A stretch of DNA of 64,000 nt, from the NCBI RefSeq assembly GCF_022763245.1, contig NZ_JALEGV010000023.1:1-64000 (forward strand), in the 5' to 3' direction. The position numbers and the translations under genes were made by a program. Source of the stretch: Oricola sp. (GTDB lineage Bacteria > Pseudomonadota > Alphaproteobacteria > Rhizobiales > Rhizobiaceae). The notes beneath the pieces are model-generated. The model had not been told where the DNA came from and did not search any database. It saw nothing but the letters and a program-made list of their open reading frames with translations. Positions 8,467 through 16,370 of this stretch are shown here, in pieces; within the stretch, counting starts at the first letter, position 1; each line of letters begins with the position of its first letter.

Positions 8467-9396
8467 TCACTTCACGGTGATCGAGTAGTCGTCGTCGCCG
8501 CTGTCCGGCGTCATCATCAGCGGGATCGACAGGTTGGCGATGCCTTGCGTTGCGCCCTGTGTCGGCCGGCCGAGCTGCACCTTGGGCGCGCCGAACTGGA
8601 CGATGTTGCCGGCGGTCTTGCCGTGTACGAGCTGCATGGCGGCGCGCGTTTCCGCCTGGGCGGCTGCGAACCAGTTCTTCACTGCCAGCAGCGGGTTTTC
8701 GATCACCGTCGTTCCCGTCATCTTGCGGTCGGTGATCTCGATCGATTCCCCGCCCACCAGGTGGCGTGGCTCGACGGTGTTGCCGAGCGCGATGGTGATG
8801 CTCTCCGCTTTCGGTGAAACGCCATGCAGCGTGTAGGTCGGCGTGTTCGTGTCGGAGACGGGCAGGGGCTTAATGAAGGCCGAGACGTCCACCGTCGGCA
8901 ACGCCGTGTCGGCGATCGTGCCGACCAGGCCCTTGAAGCTGAAGCGGAAGCGCGGGATCTGCTTCGGCACGAACGACATCGAAACGTCGCCGCGGGCGCC
9001 GAGGAGGATGTGGTTCACGCCGTCCAGATTGAAATACATCGCCAGCGACTCCTCGTCGCTGGAGATCGGATCGTAAACGACGGACGTCCCTGCATTGACC
9101 GTCTCGGCCATGCCGCATCCGCGCAGCAGCGGTCCGTAGGCCGGCACGTCGCCGGCAGCGCCAGCGCCGGCGATCTCGACGGAAAAGTCGAACTGGACGT
9201 AGTCGCCGACAAGGCTCTCGCCCTGGTGGCCGAGATAGGGCAGCAGCAGGTCGCGCGAGACCTGCTCGCCGGCCAGCGGCGTGAACTGCGCGTCACTTAA
9301 CAGGAGGGCGTTGGCCCCGCCGGTCGGCGTCGAATCCGTGCCATAGGTCGTTTCGATCTTGGCGAGGGCCGCCAGCGTCTTTTCCTTGCGCGCCAT
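8467..9396 (-). CDS. major tail tube protein
   Basis: 309 residues, beta-rich. The N-terminus (TLAALAKIETTYGTDSTPTG) is typical of the phage tail tube family seen in Mu-like and lambda-like siphoviruses of Proteobacteria. It lies between tail-completion genes and the G/GT chaperone, where the tube subunit is normally encoded. It should polymerise as hexameric rings around the tape measure. The start at 9396 is 3 nt after the stop of the preceding small gene. Confidence 0.85.
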   Translation of the reverse strand: MARKEKTLAALAKIETTYGTDSTPTGGANALLLSDAQFTPLAGEQVSRDLLLPYLGHQGESLVGDYVQFDFSVEIAGAGAAGDVPAYGPLLRGCGMAETVNAGTSVVYDPISSDEESLAMYFNLDGVNHILLGARGDVSMSFVPKQIPRFRFSFKGLVGTIADTALPTVDVSAFIKPLPVSDTNTPTYTLHGVSPKAESITIALGNTVEPRHLVGGESIEITDRKMTGTTVIENPLLAVKNWFAAAQAETRAAMQLVHGKTAGNIVQFGAPKVQLGRPTQGATQGIANLSIPLMMTPDSGDDDYSITVK

Positions 9397-9398
9397 GG

Positions 9399-9581
9399 TC
9401 AGCTACCCTTCTTCTTCGTCGATTTCTGATCGGCCGTTTGGTCGGACGCGACGTCGGCGCTCGCCGGCGGTTCGACGATCCGGCCGCGTGCGATCTCCGC
9501 CTCCTGCTTCGTGGCCGGGCGCGGCTTTGCCTGCTCGCTTTCGCGGATGAAACGGCCGGGCTTGCGGGGCTTGTAGGTCAT
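9399..9581 (-). CDS. small basic phage protein (60 aa)
   Basis: The start is the ATG at 9581, overlapping the terminator-like gene as ATGA. The protein is short, hydrophilic and very rich in Lys, Arg, Glu and Ser, ends KSTKKKGS, and shows no fold I recognise. Tight packing in the tail operon suggests a real gene. Small proteins in this position are common in siphovirus tail modules but their role is unknown. Confidence 0.6.
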   Translation of the reverse strand: MTYKPRKPGRFIRESEQAKPRPATKQEAEIARGRIVEPPASADVASDQTADQKSTKKKGS

Positions 9582-10009
9582 TGGCTGGCTTCCTCCAGAT
9601 AGGCGGCGACGCCGAAACGCTCTTCCCACCAGACCGCGCCGCCGCGTGCTTTGACGAGCTGGCCGGACACATGCTCCATCGGTTCGTCGGCGCCCTCGGG
9701 CTCGAACCCGAGCAGCCGCGAACGAACCCAGTCGACCACGCCCTCCATGTCGTCGCTAGCGTCGCCCATGGTTCGGCTGGTTGCATTGTCGGTGATGATG
9801 ACGATCGCGATGTCGCGCTCGAGACGCTGCAGGATCGGACCGGTGGCACGGGTGTTCGGGCCGCTGGCGTCCTCGGCCAGGAAGACGAAGCCGGCGGGCG
9901 TGGCGTTCGGGCGATCGTCGACCGCGGCGAGATCGGAAACGCGATCGACGATCGCGAAAGGCGTTTCGCCGCCCTTCAGCCGCTCGACGATGTCGGAGAA
10001 CATGCTCAT
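9578..10009 (-). CDS. tail terminator-like protein
   Basis: 143 residues, alpha/beta, beginning MFSDIVERLKGG, with a central beta strand DIAIVIITDN and a helix DDMEGVVDWVRSRLLGF. This arrangement matches the tail terminator (gpU-like) family that caps the tail tube. It lies between the gpG-type morphogenesis gene and the tail tube, as expected for a terminator. It overlaps both neighbours by 4 nt. Assignment rests on pattern and position. Confidence 0.65.
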   Translation of the reverse strand: MSMFSDIVERLKGGETPFAIVDRVSDLAAVDDRPNATPAGFVFLAEDASGPNTRATGPILQRLERDIAIVIITDNATSRTMGDASDDMEGVVDWVRSRLLGFEPEGADEPMEHVSGQLVKARGGAVWWEERFGVAAYLEEASQ

Positions 10010-10593
10010 TTGTCGCCGCCCTCCGACGCCGCCTCGAAATAGCGCTCCGCGGCGGCCAGGATGTCGGCCCGGTCCTGGTCGGAGAAACCGAGATAGGGCC
10101 GGGCGGGAATGGTGATCGTGTGCGCCTTCACGGTCGCCTCGACCTCGCGAACGCGCTTGTGCGCGGCACGTGCGAAGCGGACATTCCCCTTCACCTTGCG
10201 CAGTCGCACCGTCTGGCTGCGTGCCGGCATGTTGATGGTGGCGCCCTCCTGGTGGACGGCCGCGAACGGGTGATTGGTGCCGACCTCGGCGCGCGTGGCG
10301 TCGCTTTCGCCGGTGATCGAGCGATAGAGGCCGCCCGTCACGCGCAGGATGTTTTCATAGCCGCGGCGGCGCGACGACCGGCCGAGGCGCTTGGCGGCGG
10401 TGCGCGGCGACAGTCTCTGCCAGGCGGTGCCGTCCGGGGCGGTTTGCGTTTCGAAACGCGCCTGGACGCCGGCCAGCATGATGCCCTCGATCGTCTGCAT
10501 CAGCGGCGCGGTGTTGAGGCCGGCGGCGGCGACGCGGGCGATCGCGGCATTGACCGCGGCGTCCTCGATGACGATGTCGGCGGTCCGGGCCAT
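10006..10593 (-). CDS. phage virion morphogenesis protein (Mu gpG / tail completion)
   Basis: 195 residues. Features of the Mu gpG family are visible: an early helix ending ARFETQTAPDGTAWQRLSP, then YENILRVTGGLYRSI, a conserved AAVHQEGATI and a C-terminal IPARPYLGFSDQD. Members act in tail completion and head-tail joining. It starts by a 1-nt TGATG overlap with the gp36 homologue and overlaps the terminator gene by ATGA. Confidence 0.85.
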   Translation of the reverse strand: MARTADIVIEDAAVNAAIARVAAAGLNTAPLMQTIEGIMLAGVQARFETQTAPDGTAWQRLSPRTAAKRLGRSSRRRGYENILRVTGGLYRSITGESDATRAEVGTNHPFAAVHQEGATINMPARSQTVRLRKVKGNVRFARAAHKRVREVEATVKAHTITIPARPYLGFSDQDRADILAAAERYFEAASEGGDK

Positions 10594-11027
10594 CAGAAGC
10601 CCTTCATGCTGTCACGGGTGAAGACGCGGTCGGGTGCCTCGACGCGCACCTCGCTGTCGCCTGCCTGGGAGGCGGCGATGCCGTCGGCTTCCAGCTGGAC
10701 CATCCCCTTGGACAGTTCCTTCAGCCAGGCGATCGCGGCGTCATGGGCGCGGGAGACCGGGTCGTCCTTGTCGACGACGCGGCGGCCATGCAGATAGAAG
10801 CGCGCGATCTCGCAAGTGATGCGGGTCAGGATCGGCGGCGGAGAGGCGATCGGCAGCGAATAGAGCTTGCCGACATAGGAATCGACCAGATCCTCGGCGT
10901 CCGCCAGGCACTTGGAGACCGTGGTCTCGTCGATCGTCGTCGCCGGCCGGTTCACCTTGTCGGTGAGCTGCTGCAACTCCGTTTCGCCGAAGCGGTCGAT
11001 CAGATCCTGTTGTAACGCGTAGGCCAT
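10593..11027 (-). CDS. Mu gp36-like protein (DUF1320, head-tail connector)
   Basis: 144 residues from the ATG at 11027 (SD GAGGA). The beginning MAYALQQDLIDRFGETELQQLTDK is shown in part only: MAYALQQDLIDRFGE is the hallmark of DUF1320/gp36 proteins. Further family features are a helix with CLADAEDLVDSYVG and CEIARFYLHG. Mu gp36 is encoded between the capsid and gpG genes and is thought to act at the connector. An in-frame ATG further upstream (11057) lacks an SD and falls inside a predicted structured leader, so it is not preferred. Confidence 0.85.
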   Translation of the reverse strand: MAYALQQDLIDRFGETELQQLTDKVNRPATTIDETTVSKCLADAEDLVDSYVGKLYSLPIASPPPILTRITCEIARFYLHGRRVVDKDDPVSRAHDAAIAWLKELSKGMVQLEADGIAASQAGDSEVRVEAPDRVFTRDSMKGF

Positions 11028-11271
11028 GCGGTCCTCGATTGGAAAGCTGCCGGGCAACCCTCCCGGCTGGCTGCGCGGCCGAGGACGTCCTCGGCTTTAC
11101 GATCGGCGGGGCGGCGCAGCTTCCCCTGGCATGCGTGCGGGCGGCGGGCAGAACCCCTACGGTCGGACCGTCCTCAAAGAGTGCAGGGGGCCTTGCGAGC
11201 CGTACCTGACCGCCCTCTCTGGGTATTCGTTCATCCCGCCAGCGGCTTGCCCCTCGCTGACAGGACAGGGA
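11028..11271 (-). other. non-coding gap in the late operon with structured leader
   Basis: This 244-nt gap breaks an otherwise tightly packed operon at the head/tail boundary. I see no credible gene in it; a 25-codon frame (MNEYPERAV...) has no strong support. The part at 11041-11124 is rich in complementary segments (see the structured RNA entry). A promoter was not identified by eye. Confidence 0.5.
11041..11124 (-). ncRNA. predicted multi-stem RNA leader upstream of gp36 gene
   Basis: On the minus strand an outer stem pairs GGAAGCTGC (11124-11116) with GCAGCTTTCC (11050-11041), leaving one bulged T. Inside it are an 18-bp perfect palindrome GCCGAGGACGTCCTCGGC (11095-11078) and a stem CCGGG...CCCGG with a 7-nt loop. 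The outer stem closes about 14 nt before the gp36 start codon. This could be a processed RNA or translational control element; function is unknown. Confidence 0.35.
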
Positions 11272-11760
11272 CTAGAGGTCCTCGACGACGAGGTTCGGCT
11301 CGCCTTTCAGAACCTTGATCTGCTCGGTCGAAAACGTGCCTGCCGGATACTCGGTTGCGTCCTTCGGGTGGGCGACGCCGGCGCGACGAAAACCGTCGAT
11401 CTTCGAGCGGATCCGCACGCCGCCCTTCATGTCGGTGGTTGCTGCAGGCGGGGTCTCGACCGGCTCCGGGGCACTCGCGCCGGCCCTGGCTTCCTCGACG
11501 ATCCGAGCCGCCGCCGCTTTCGCATCGGCGATCACGGTTTCCGCCTCGGCCTTCACCTTCACGATCAAATCCGCCGCTGCGGCACTGCTCTCTTCGGCGA
11601 CCTTCGTCGCATCCTCGAGCGCCTTGTCGGCTTTCGCCTTCGCGTCGGCCGTGATCTGCGCAGCCTCTTCCTTCGCATCCGCGATCAGCTTGTCGGCGGC
11701 GGCCTTCGCATCCGTTCCGACAGCTTCGTCATCCTTCTTTGAGGCAGGGGCTTTCGCCAT
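11272..11760 (-). CDS. FluMu gp35-like protein with long Ala/Lys/Asp helix
   Basis: 162 residues. Residues 1-95 are a low-complexity Ala/Lys/Asp/Glu-rich helix with 11- and 15-residue-like repeats (ADAKAKADKALEDATK), probably a coiled coil. The C-terminal 50 residues (RIRSKIDGFRRAGVAHPK ... FSTEQIKVLKGEPNLVVEDL in two parts) match the small FluMu/HI1506 domain found next to Mu-type capsid genes. A good SD (AAGGAAGG) precedes the ATG. The domain is common between gpT and gp36 in Mu-like phages. Role unproven. Confidence 0.75.
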   Translation of the reverse strand: MAKAPASKKDDEAVGTDAKAAADKLIADAKEEAAQITADAKAKADKALEDATKVAEESSAAAADLIVKVKAEAETVIADAKAAAARIVEEARAGASAPEPVETPPAATTDMKGGVRIRSKIDGFRRAGVAHPKDATEYPAGTFSTEQIKVLKGEPNLVVEDL

Positions 11761-11868
11761 GGTGTCATCCTTCCTTCGAGGGTCTGGAAAAGCCGGTTCA
11801 AAGAGCCTTCGAGCCAGCTTCTGCAGACCCTCCGGCGCGATGCCGGAGGAAATGTCATGCGAGTTCGA

Positions 11869-12762
11869 TCAGGCCAGCCAGGGTGAGACGAGCAGCTCGG
11901 CGGTGCCCCTGTAGACGTTGGTCGCGCCGGCGTCGTCGCGTTCCGCGTTGAGGATCTCGAGGCCTTCGCCTTCGAGATCGGGCGGCACGACGAGGAGGTT
12001 CGGACGGACATTGAGCGGGCGGCCATAATCGCCCTTGAAGCCCATCATCGCCTCGCGGGCGGCCTTGTAGTTCGCCTTGTTGAGCGGCTGCTTGGAGCCC
12101 CAGGCGAACTGCCACAGGCCGAAGCCAACATTGCCGCGGCCGTCCCAGCCATATTCGAAGGTCTTGTTGCGGAAGACGTTCTCGTCATTCGGGTTGTCGA
12201 GCGCGACGAACTGGCCGCGCTTGCGAACCTGCCAGATGATCGGCTTGATCGCCTTCGACGCGTCGAGCAGGAACCACGGCGTTCCAGCACCGCCATCGGT
12301 GTTGGCGACGGACGTCGTGGTGTTCTCGTCGACGATGACCGGATGGTCGGTGTCGAAGAAATACTGGCCGTCATAGCAGGCCGTCGAGAAGCCGAGCTTC
12401 AGCAGCGCCCAGACCAGTTCATCAGGCCAGGCGGCGACCGAGTCGCCGAACTCCTGGAAGATCGGCGTGTAGATGCCGAGCGTATCGTCCTCGATATGGT
12501 TGCGGTCGACGCCGATCGTCAGCTCGTAATCCTTGTTCCTGATCGAGTAGTCGTGCTCCATCAGGTTCTGGACGGCGCGGGGGCCGAGCCATTCGCGCAC
12601 GCTCGGGATCTTTCCGAGCCAGCCATATTCCTCCTTGCCAGTGGTCGACGGAACTTCCATGGCGACGCGCGGCCACATCGGCTTCGCCTGGTCGAGACGG
12701 CCCTGGAACGTCGTCTTGAAGCCGACGCGCAGCGCTTCCAGGTTGGGTCGGTTGATGAGCAT
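11869..12762 (-). CDS. major capsid protein, Mu gpT-like
   Basis: 297 residues. The beginning MLINRPNLEALRVGFKTTFQ and the motifs YGWLGKIPSVREWLGPR and FFDTDHP are diagnostic of the Mu gpT major head subunit family. A perfect SD (AGGAGG, 5 nt spacing) fits a very highly expressed gene. It comes after the protease/scaffold gene and the decoration gene. It builds the icosahedral shell around the gpI-derived scaffold. Confidence 0.95.
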   Translation of the reverse strand: MLINRPNLEALRVGFKTTFQGRLDQAKPMWPRVAMEVPSTTGKEEYGWLGKIPSVREWLGPRAVQNLMEHDYSIRNKDYELTIGVDRNHIEDDTLGIYTPIFQEFGDSVAAWPDELVWALLKLGFSTACYDGQYFFDTDHPVIVDENTTTSVANTDGGAGTPWFLLDASKAIKPIIWQVRKRGQFVALDNPNDENVFRNKTFEYGWDGRGNVGFGLWQFAWGSKQPLNKANYKAAREAMMGFKGDYGRPLNVRPNLLVVPPDLEGEGLEILNAERDDAGATNVYRGTAELLVSPWLA

Positions 12763-12774
12763 GAAGGCCTCCTA

Positions 12775-13641
12775 TCAGGCGAAGGTGATGGCGTCGGACG
12801 CGACGAGCTTGCCGTCGGGCATGACGAGGATGAGGTACCAGGTGTCCGCGCCGGACTCGCCGATATCGATGTCGATATCGCCGTCGGCCTCGGAGACGAG
12901 CTGGAAGCACTTGTCGGCGACGACCGGAATCAACACGCCGTCCGCGCCGATCGCGACATTGCCGTCGGGCGCCGCGGCGGCGATCGAGTCGCCGTTCGCG
13001 TCGTCGGAGAGATAGGCGAGCACGGATCCGCGCACCGCGAGATCGTCGCCGGCCGAGTCCTTCAGCTGGATGGCGACATTGATCGCGTTACCGGCCTCGG
13101 CGCCAACGACGATGGCGGGCGCGCCCATCTTCTCGTAGACGCCGAGATTGGAGCGGGCGGTTCCCTTGCTGCCGACGTCGGAGAAGTTGTTCCCCGCCAG
13201 CAGAGCGCCGCCCGGCGAATTCATGATGCCGACGCCCATCTCAACCCAGACGCCGCTGGCATCGACCTGCATGACGCGCCCGGCGATCGAACGCGTGCCC
13301 GTCCCGTCCGTCTTCGCAACGGTCTGGTCGTCGACGATGTAGCAATTGTCGCCGATCTCGGCCTTGGTGATCTCGTCGGTCGAGGACGAATTGGCGAAGC
13401 GGAAAACGCCGGACTTCACATCGACGTTCAGCGCGCCGTTGGCGCCATCGGAATTGTCGACAGTCGCCTCGAAGCGGCCGACGCAGACGAGGCCGGTGGC
13501 GGTCGCGCCAGGCTTGCACCAGCCGGACGCGTCGAGCACGGCAATTCCGCCGGCGAACGCGACCGCCGCGGCAAGCAGCGGGAAGGAATAGATGGCGCCG
13601 GTGGCCTCCGGCGTGTTGCGGCCCTTGGTCAGAGCGGTCAT
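12775..13641 (-). CDS. capsid decoration/cement-like protein
   Basis: 288 residues. The first ~110 residues (TKGRNTPEATGAIYSFPLLA, then a small beta domain with VLDASGWCKPGATATGLVCVG) resemble head-decoration proteins of Mu-like phages. The second half (about 190-288) reads like an additional beta-sandwich domain rich in Asp and Gly. It overlaps the gpI stop as ATGA with SD GAGGAGG and precedes gpT. Surface attachment to capsomers is inferred. Confidence 0.65.
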   Translation of the reverse strand: MTALTKGRNTPEATGAIYSFPLLAAAVAFAGGIAVLDASGWCKPGATATGLVCVGRFEATVDNSDGANGALNVDVKSGVFRFANSSSTDEITKAEIGDNCYIVDDQTVAKTDGTGTRSIAGRVMQVDASGVWVEMGVGIMNSPGGALLAGNNFSDVGSKGTARSNLGVYEKMGAPAIVVGAEAGNAINVAIQLKDSAGDDLAVRGSVLAYLSDDANGDSIAAAAPDGNVAIGADGVLIPVVADKCFQLVSEADGDIDIDIGESGADTWYLILVMPDGKLVASDAITFA

Positions 13642-14249
13642 GCGCGCGCCTCCTCGCGTTCAGCCTTCAGGGTTTCGGCGTAGGTCTTCAGGTCGAGACC
13701 GAGCATGGTTGCGACCTCCTTTTCGGCCGCGTTGAGCGACACCTCGCCGTCCTTCCTTTCCGAGGGCGGCTCGATCGTCGCGCCGGACGGGCCGAGGATC
13801 GGGAAGGAGTTGATCTCCTTTTCGACGGCCTCCGCATCCTTGGCGTGGCGTGCGATGTAGTGGTCGCGCAGAGGTTTCACGCCGACGCGGCCGGCCTTGA
13901 TCGCGCCATCGACGAAGGCGGTCGCCTTGTCGGTCGCCTGGGCCGACTGCAGTGAGGTCAACTGCTCGGTGACGGTCTTCAGCTCCGCCTGCAGCGCGGT
14001 GACGACAGTGGAGCCGGCCTCGCCGGGCTTCGCATCGGCAAGCCTCTGGACGCCGGCCAGGACCGTTGCCGCGTCCGAGCCTGCGTCGATCCCTGCCGCC
14101 TTGGCGATCGGATCGAGCGCCGACTGCAGCGACGTGGAGGCTTCGCCCTCGGCTGCGTGTAGCGCGGTGACGCGTTCGATGGCCGTTTCCGCCTTCGTCT
14201 CGGCGGGCAGGCCCAGCGCAGCGAGCAGCTGCGCGAGCAGTTCGTTCAT
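13638..14249 (-). CDS. internal-start scaffold protein (Mu gpZ-like), nested in gpI
   Basis: The ATG at 14249-14247 begins MNELLAQLLAALGLPAETKA, in frame with the protease and exactly where the protease domain ends. AGGAG lies 6 nt upstream, a strong ribosome binding site inside a coding region. The 203-residue product would be the scaffold alone. Mu (gpZ) and lambda (Nu3) make their scaffolds from internal starts in the protease gene in the same way. Confidence 0.7.
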   Translation of the reverse strand: MNELLAQLLAALGLPAETKAETAIERVTALHAAEGEASTSLQSALDPIAKAAGIDAGSDAATVLAGVQRLADAKPGEAGSTVVTALQAELKTVTEQLTSLQSAQATDKATAFVDGAIKAGRVGVKPLRDHYIARHAKDAEAVEKEINSFPILGPSGATIEPPSERKDGEVSLNAAEKEVATMLGLDLKTYAETLKAEREEARA

Positions 14250-14741
14250 GTCTTGCTCCTGGTGAAGTGCGGTCAGGCCGCGAAGATTGGGCTTGTTGAC
14301 GAGCGAGGCGCGCAGGATGGCGAGAACCGTCCCGTCTTTCGCGTGCACGATGACCGGCGAGATGTTCCGGTAGGCGTGCTCCGACAGCAGCGCGCGGCCG
14401 GTCGGCGTCCACTCGACCTTGGCCCAGATGCCGTCGGCACGCGCCGCCATCTCCTTGATCCAGCCGCGGGCAGGCGCCGGATCGCCGCGAGGCAGGGCGA
14501 GGTCGGTGGCATGGTTCTCGTCGATCACGCCCGCGCCGTTCATCGCCTCCAGGCTCGCCTCGACGAGCTTCTGCGCATTTTCGACCCGGTACGGGCCGCG
14601 GCCGTCAGCGCCCGAGAACTCGCCGGCCGGCAGAATGTGGATCCATTCCGGCACGTCGTCGTTCTGGGCGGCGGGCAGCGGCATGGCTGCGCAGAGCGCC
14701 GTCAAAGGGGTGTTGCGTTGCGAATGAAGCGCGGTCATCAT
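13638..14741 (-). CDS. Mu gpI-like head maturation protease with scaffold C-terminus
   Basis: 367 residues; the next in-frame ATG (14738) is an equally possible start. The N-terminal half shows the Mu I-protein family features (PEWIHILPAGEFSGADGRGP, GVIDENHATDLA, RGWIKEMAARADGIWAKVEW, YRNISPVIVH). The C-terminal 200 residues are helical, Ala/Glu-rich scaffold. In Mu the protease processes the scaffold and capsid proteins. An internal start with its own SD lies at the domain junction (next entry). A dyad 36-55 nt upstream of the start may be the activator site of a late promoter. Confidence 0.9.
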   Translation of the reverse strand: MMTALHSQRNTPLTALCAAMPLPAAQNDDVPEWIHILPAGEFSGADGRGPYRVENAQKLVEASLEAMNGAGVIDENHATDLALPRGDPAPARGWIKEMAARADGIWAKVEWTPTGRALLSEHAYRNISPVIVHAKDGTVLAILRASLVNKPNLRGLTALHQEQDMNELLAQLLAALGLPAETKAETAIERVTALHAAEGEASTSLQSALDPIAKAAGIDAGSDAATVLAGVQRLADAKPGEAGSTVVTALQAELKTVTEQLTSLQSAQATDKATAFVDGAIKAGRVGVKPLRDHYIARHAKDAEAVEKEINSFPILGPSGATIEPPSERKDGEVSLNAAEKEVATMLGLDLKTYAETLKAEREEARA

Positions 14742-14776
14742 GGCGCTGACACTGGCCCGACCACCGTCGGCGAAAT

Positions 14777-14796
14777 ATCCACAACGCTGTGTGGAT
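14777..14796. promoter_or_regulatory. late-gene dyad, ATCCACA-N6-TGTGGAT, upstream of gpI
   Basis: A perfect 7-bp inverted repeat with a 6-bp spacer. The inner 18 bp (CCACAACGCTGTGTGGAT) match the dyad at 23840-23857 at 17 of 18 positions. It lies just before the head gene operon and has no T-tract on the minus strand, so it is not a simple terminator. Candidate binding site for Mor or for the phage DnaA-domain protein, since TATCCACA is 8/8 with the DnaA box core. A clear -10 could not be chosen. Confidence 0.55.
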
Positions 14797-14958
14797 GAGC
14801 GCCCTCAAGGCCAGAAACTGCTCGGGGACGCGAATTGCGCCCGACGCTTCCAGATCAGGATCAAATTCGAATGACTTTTGAAGCCGCTGGGCGCGATTCT
14901 TGAGGTTCGGTGATATCAGGGTTCATCCGCGCCTATTGAAGCTCCTGTGGAGCGACGC

Positions 14959-16314
14959 TTACTCGATGTCTGTTAGTGCCGGCGGTGGGGGGAGCGGACC
15001 GTCTCTTACATCAATCTGAGTTTGAGTTGGTCTGTAGAACGACAGAGTGGGATTACCATCAGCAATCTGCGATGCAATATCGCACATTTGGTCATGACTA
15101 ACATGCACCCTCCGTTTGATGGATTGCATCTTGCCACCTAGCAATGTGAATTGGAGCCAAGGATTGGATGGGAAGTCGAAACCAAAACCTGAAACAAGCG
15201 AAAAATCAGGATCACTTACCTCAATCTGCTTGCCGAGGTAGCGCGGCGGAACTGGGAACGGGGAATTTGTGAGGAAGGATCCATTCGAACGTTCCACCGT
15301 TTGTCCGGGCGTTAGCAGGGCAGTGGAGTCAATGAGTTCCACTGAGCATTCTTCGCAACTTATGTCGAACAAGCTCCCACGGGCAGAAATGGATTGATAG
15401 GCTGGAGGTTCGAAACCACGAATTATTGCATTGTCGAGTATCAGATCCGTCCCATCTGGGAATTTGCCAATCTGGAGGAGAGCTGCGGCAGCTCCCATGA
15501 CAACGCCAGCATGGGAGTCGTCCAGCAGGATCGTCAGTGCGCTTGTGATTGATTCGGACAAGAGCTCCGAATGAGTCAGATCAACGATTGCTCCAATTCT
15601 AGACTCGTTTGGCATGCGTATCAGCTCGGTTCCTAGGTCGAAGTGGAGGCTGCAGTCTCCATCCTGCCAAATCGGATCTCCGAGAACTAAGTCGTAATAC
15701 TCCACACCAATGCGAGCTTCCTCTGATCCGCTGCGCAATTCTTCTCGAAGACGCGAGACCAGGGACAGGGAAGAAAGTGCATTCTGAGTGTCCAAACGTT
15801 CATTTTGCCCTGCCAGCAACTCGGTCTGGCTACCGAGCTTCTCATTCTGGTCACCTAACAATTCAATCTGTTTGCCGAGCTTTTCGTTCTGTTCGAACAG
15901 GAGGACCGTTCCGGTGAAGCCGGCGAATGCCACCAGAAATGCAATGCAGGTACCGATGACCCATCGATAGAAAGATGACCATCCGTACCAGGCGAGGCCC
16001 CCGGCAACGGCCTGGGAGGCGTGGTGTGTTGCTTGCGTTCGATCTCCAGCTAGCGTGGCAGAAATGGCCTCAAAGCCGCTTTTCGTGACATCTTCGATTG
16101 CCGATCTTGGCGTTCCGATCAGTCGTTGGAGAATGCGATCGCGAAACAGCAGCATCACCACCAGCAGGATGACGAGGAACGCAGTGACCCCGAACGCAGC
16201 TGCCGCAAGATCGCGTGCGAGACCTTTCTGCGCGGCCCATACGCCCACTGCCACAGGCAGTGAAATCAGGAACGCAACAAAGAAACCGATCCAGAAATGA
16301 ACGTGCTTCTGCAT
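14959..16314 (-). CDS. phage cargo: membrane protein with coiled-coil repeats, unknown function
   Basis: 451 residues. Membrane segments at about 7-28, 38-58 and 118-140 are followed by three to four copies of a QNEKLGxQxELLxxQ heptad-type repeat (141-180) and a ~270-residue domain with a CEEC motif near 320. Base composition is visibly poorer in G+C than the phage genes around it. It separates the gpF and gpI genes, which are adjacent in Mu, so it was probably inserted. No SD is seen; TATTTTAAT just upstream could be its own -10. Similar TM plus LLxxQNELL repeats precede effector-like domains in some bacterial membrane proteins. A lysogenic-conversion or superinfection-exclusion role is possible but unproven. 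Confidence 0.7.
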   Translation of the reverse strand: MQKHVHFWIGFFVAFLISLPVAVGVWAAQKGLARDLAAAAFGVTAFLVILLVVMLLFRDRILQRLIGTPRSAIEDVTKSGFEAISATLAGDRTQATHHASQAVAGGLAWYGWSSFYRWVIGTCIAFLVAFAGFTGTVLLFEQNEKLGKQIELLGDQNEKLGSQTELLAGQNERLDTQNALSSLSLVSRLREELRSGSEEARIGVEYYDLVLGDPIWQDGDCSLHFDLGTELIRMPNESRIGAIVDLTHSELLSESITSALTILLDDSHAGVVMGAAAALLQIGKFPDGTDLILDNAIIRGFEPPAYQSISARGSLFDISCEECSVELIDSTALLTPGQTVERSNGSFLTNSPFPVPPRYLGKQIEVSDPDFSLVSGFGFDFPSNPWLQFTLLGGKMQSIKRRVHVSHDQMCDIASQIADGNPTLSFYRPTQTQIDVRDGPLPPPPALTDIE

Positions 16315-16370
16315 GGTTTCATTAAAATAGACTTTGAACAGGCGGGCAATGCACGATCATCATAGGGATC

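Noticed and set aside
11153-11250. 25-codon frame MNEYPERAV... in the late-operon gap
   Set aside because: No good SD, no overlap with neighbours and within a region better explained as structured RNA.
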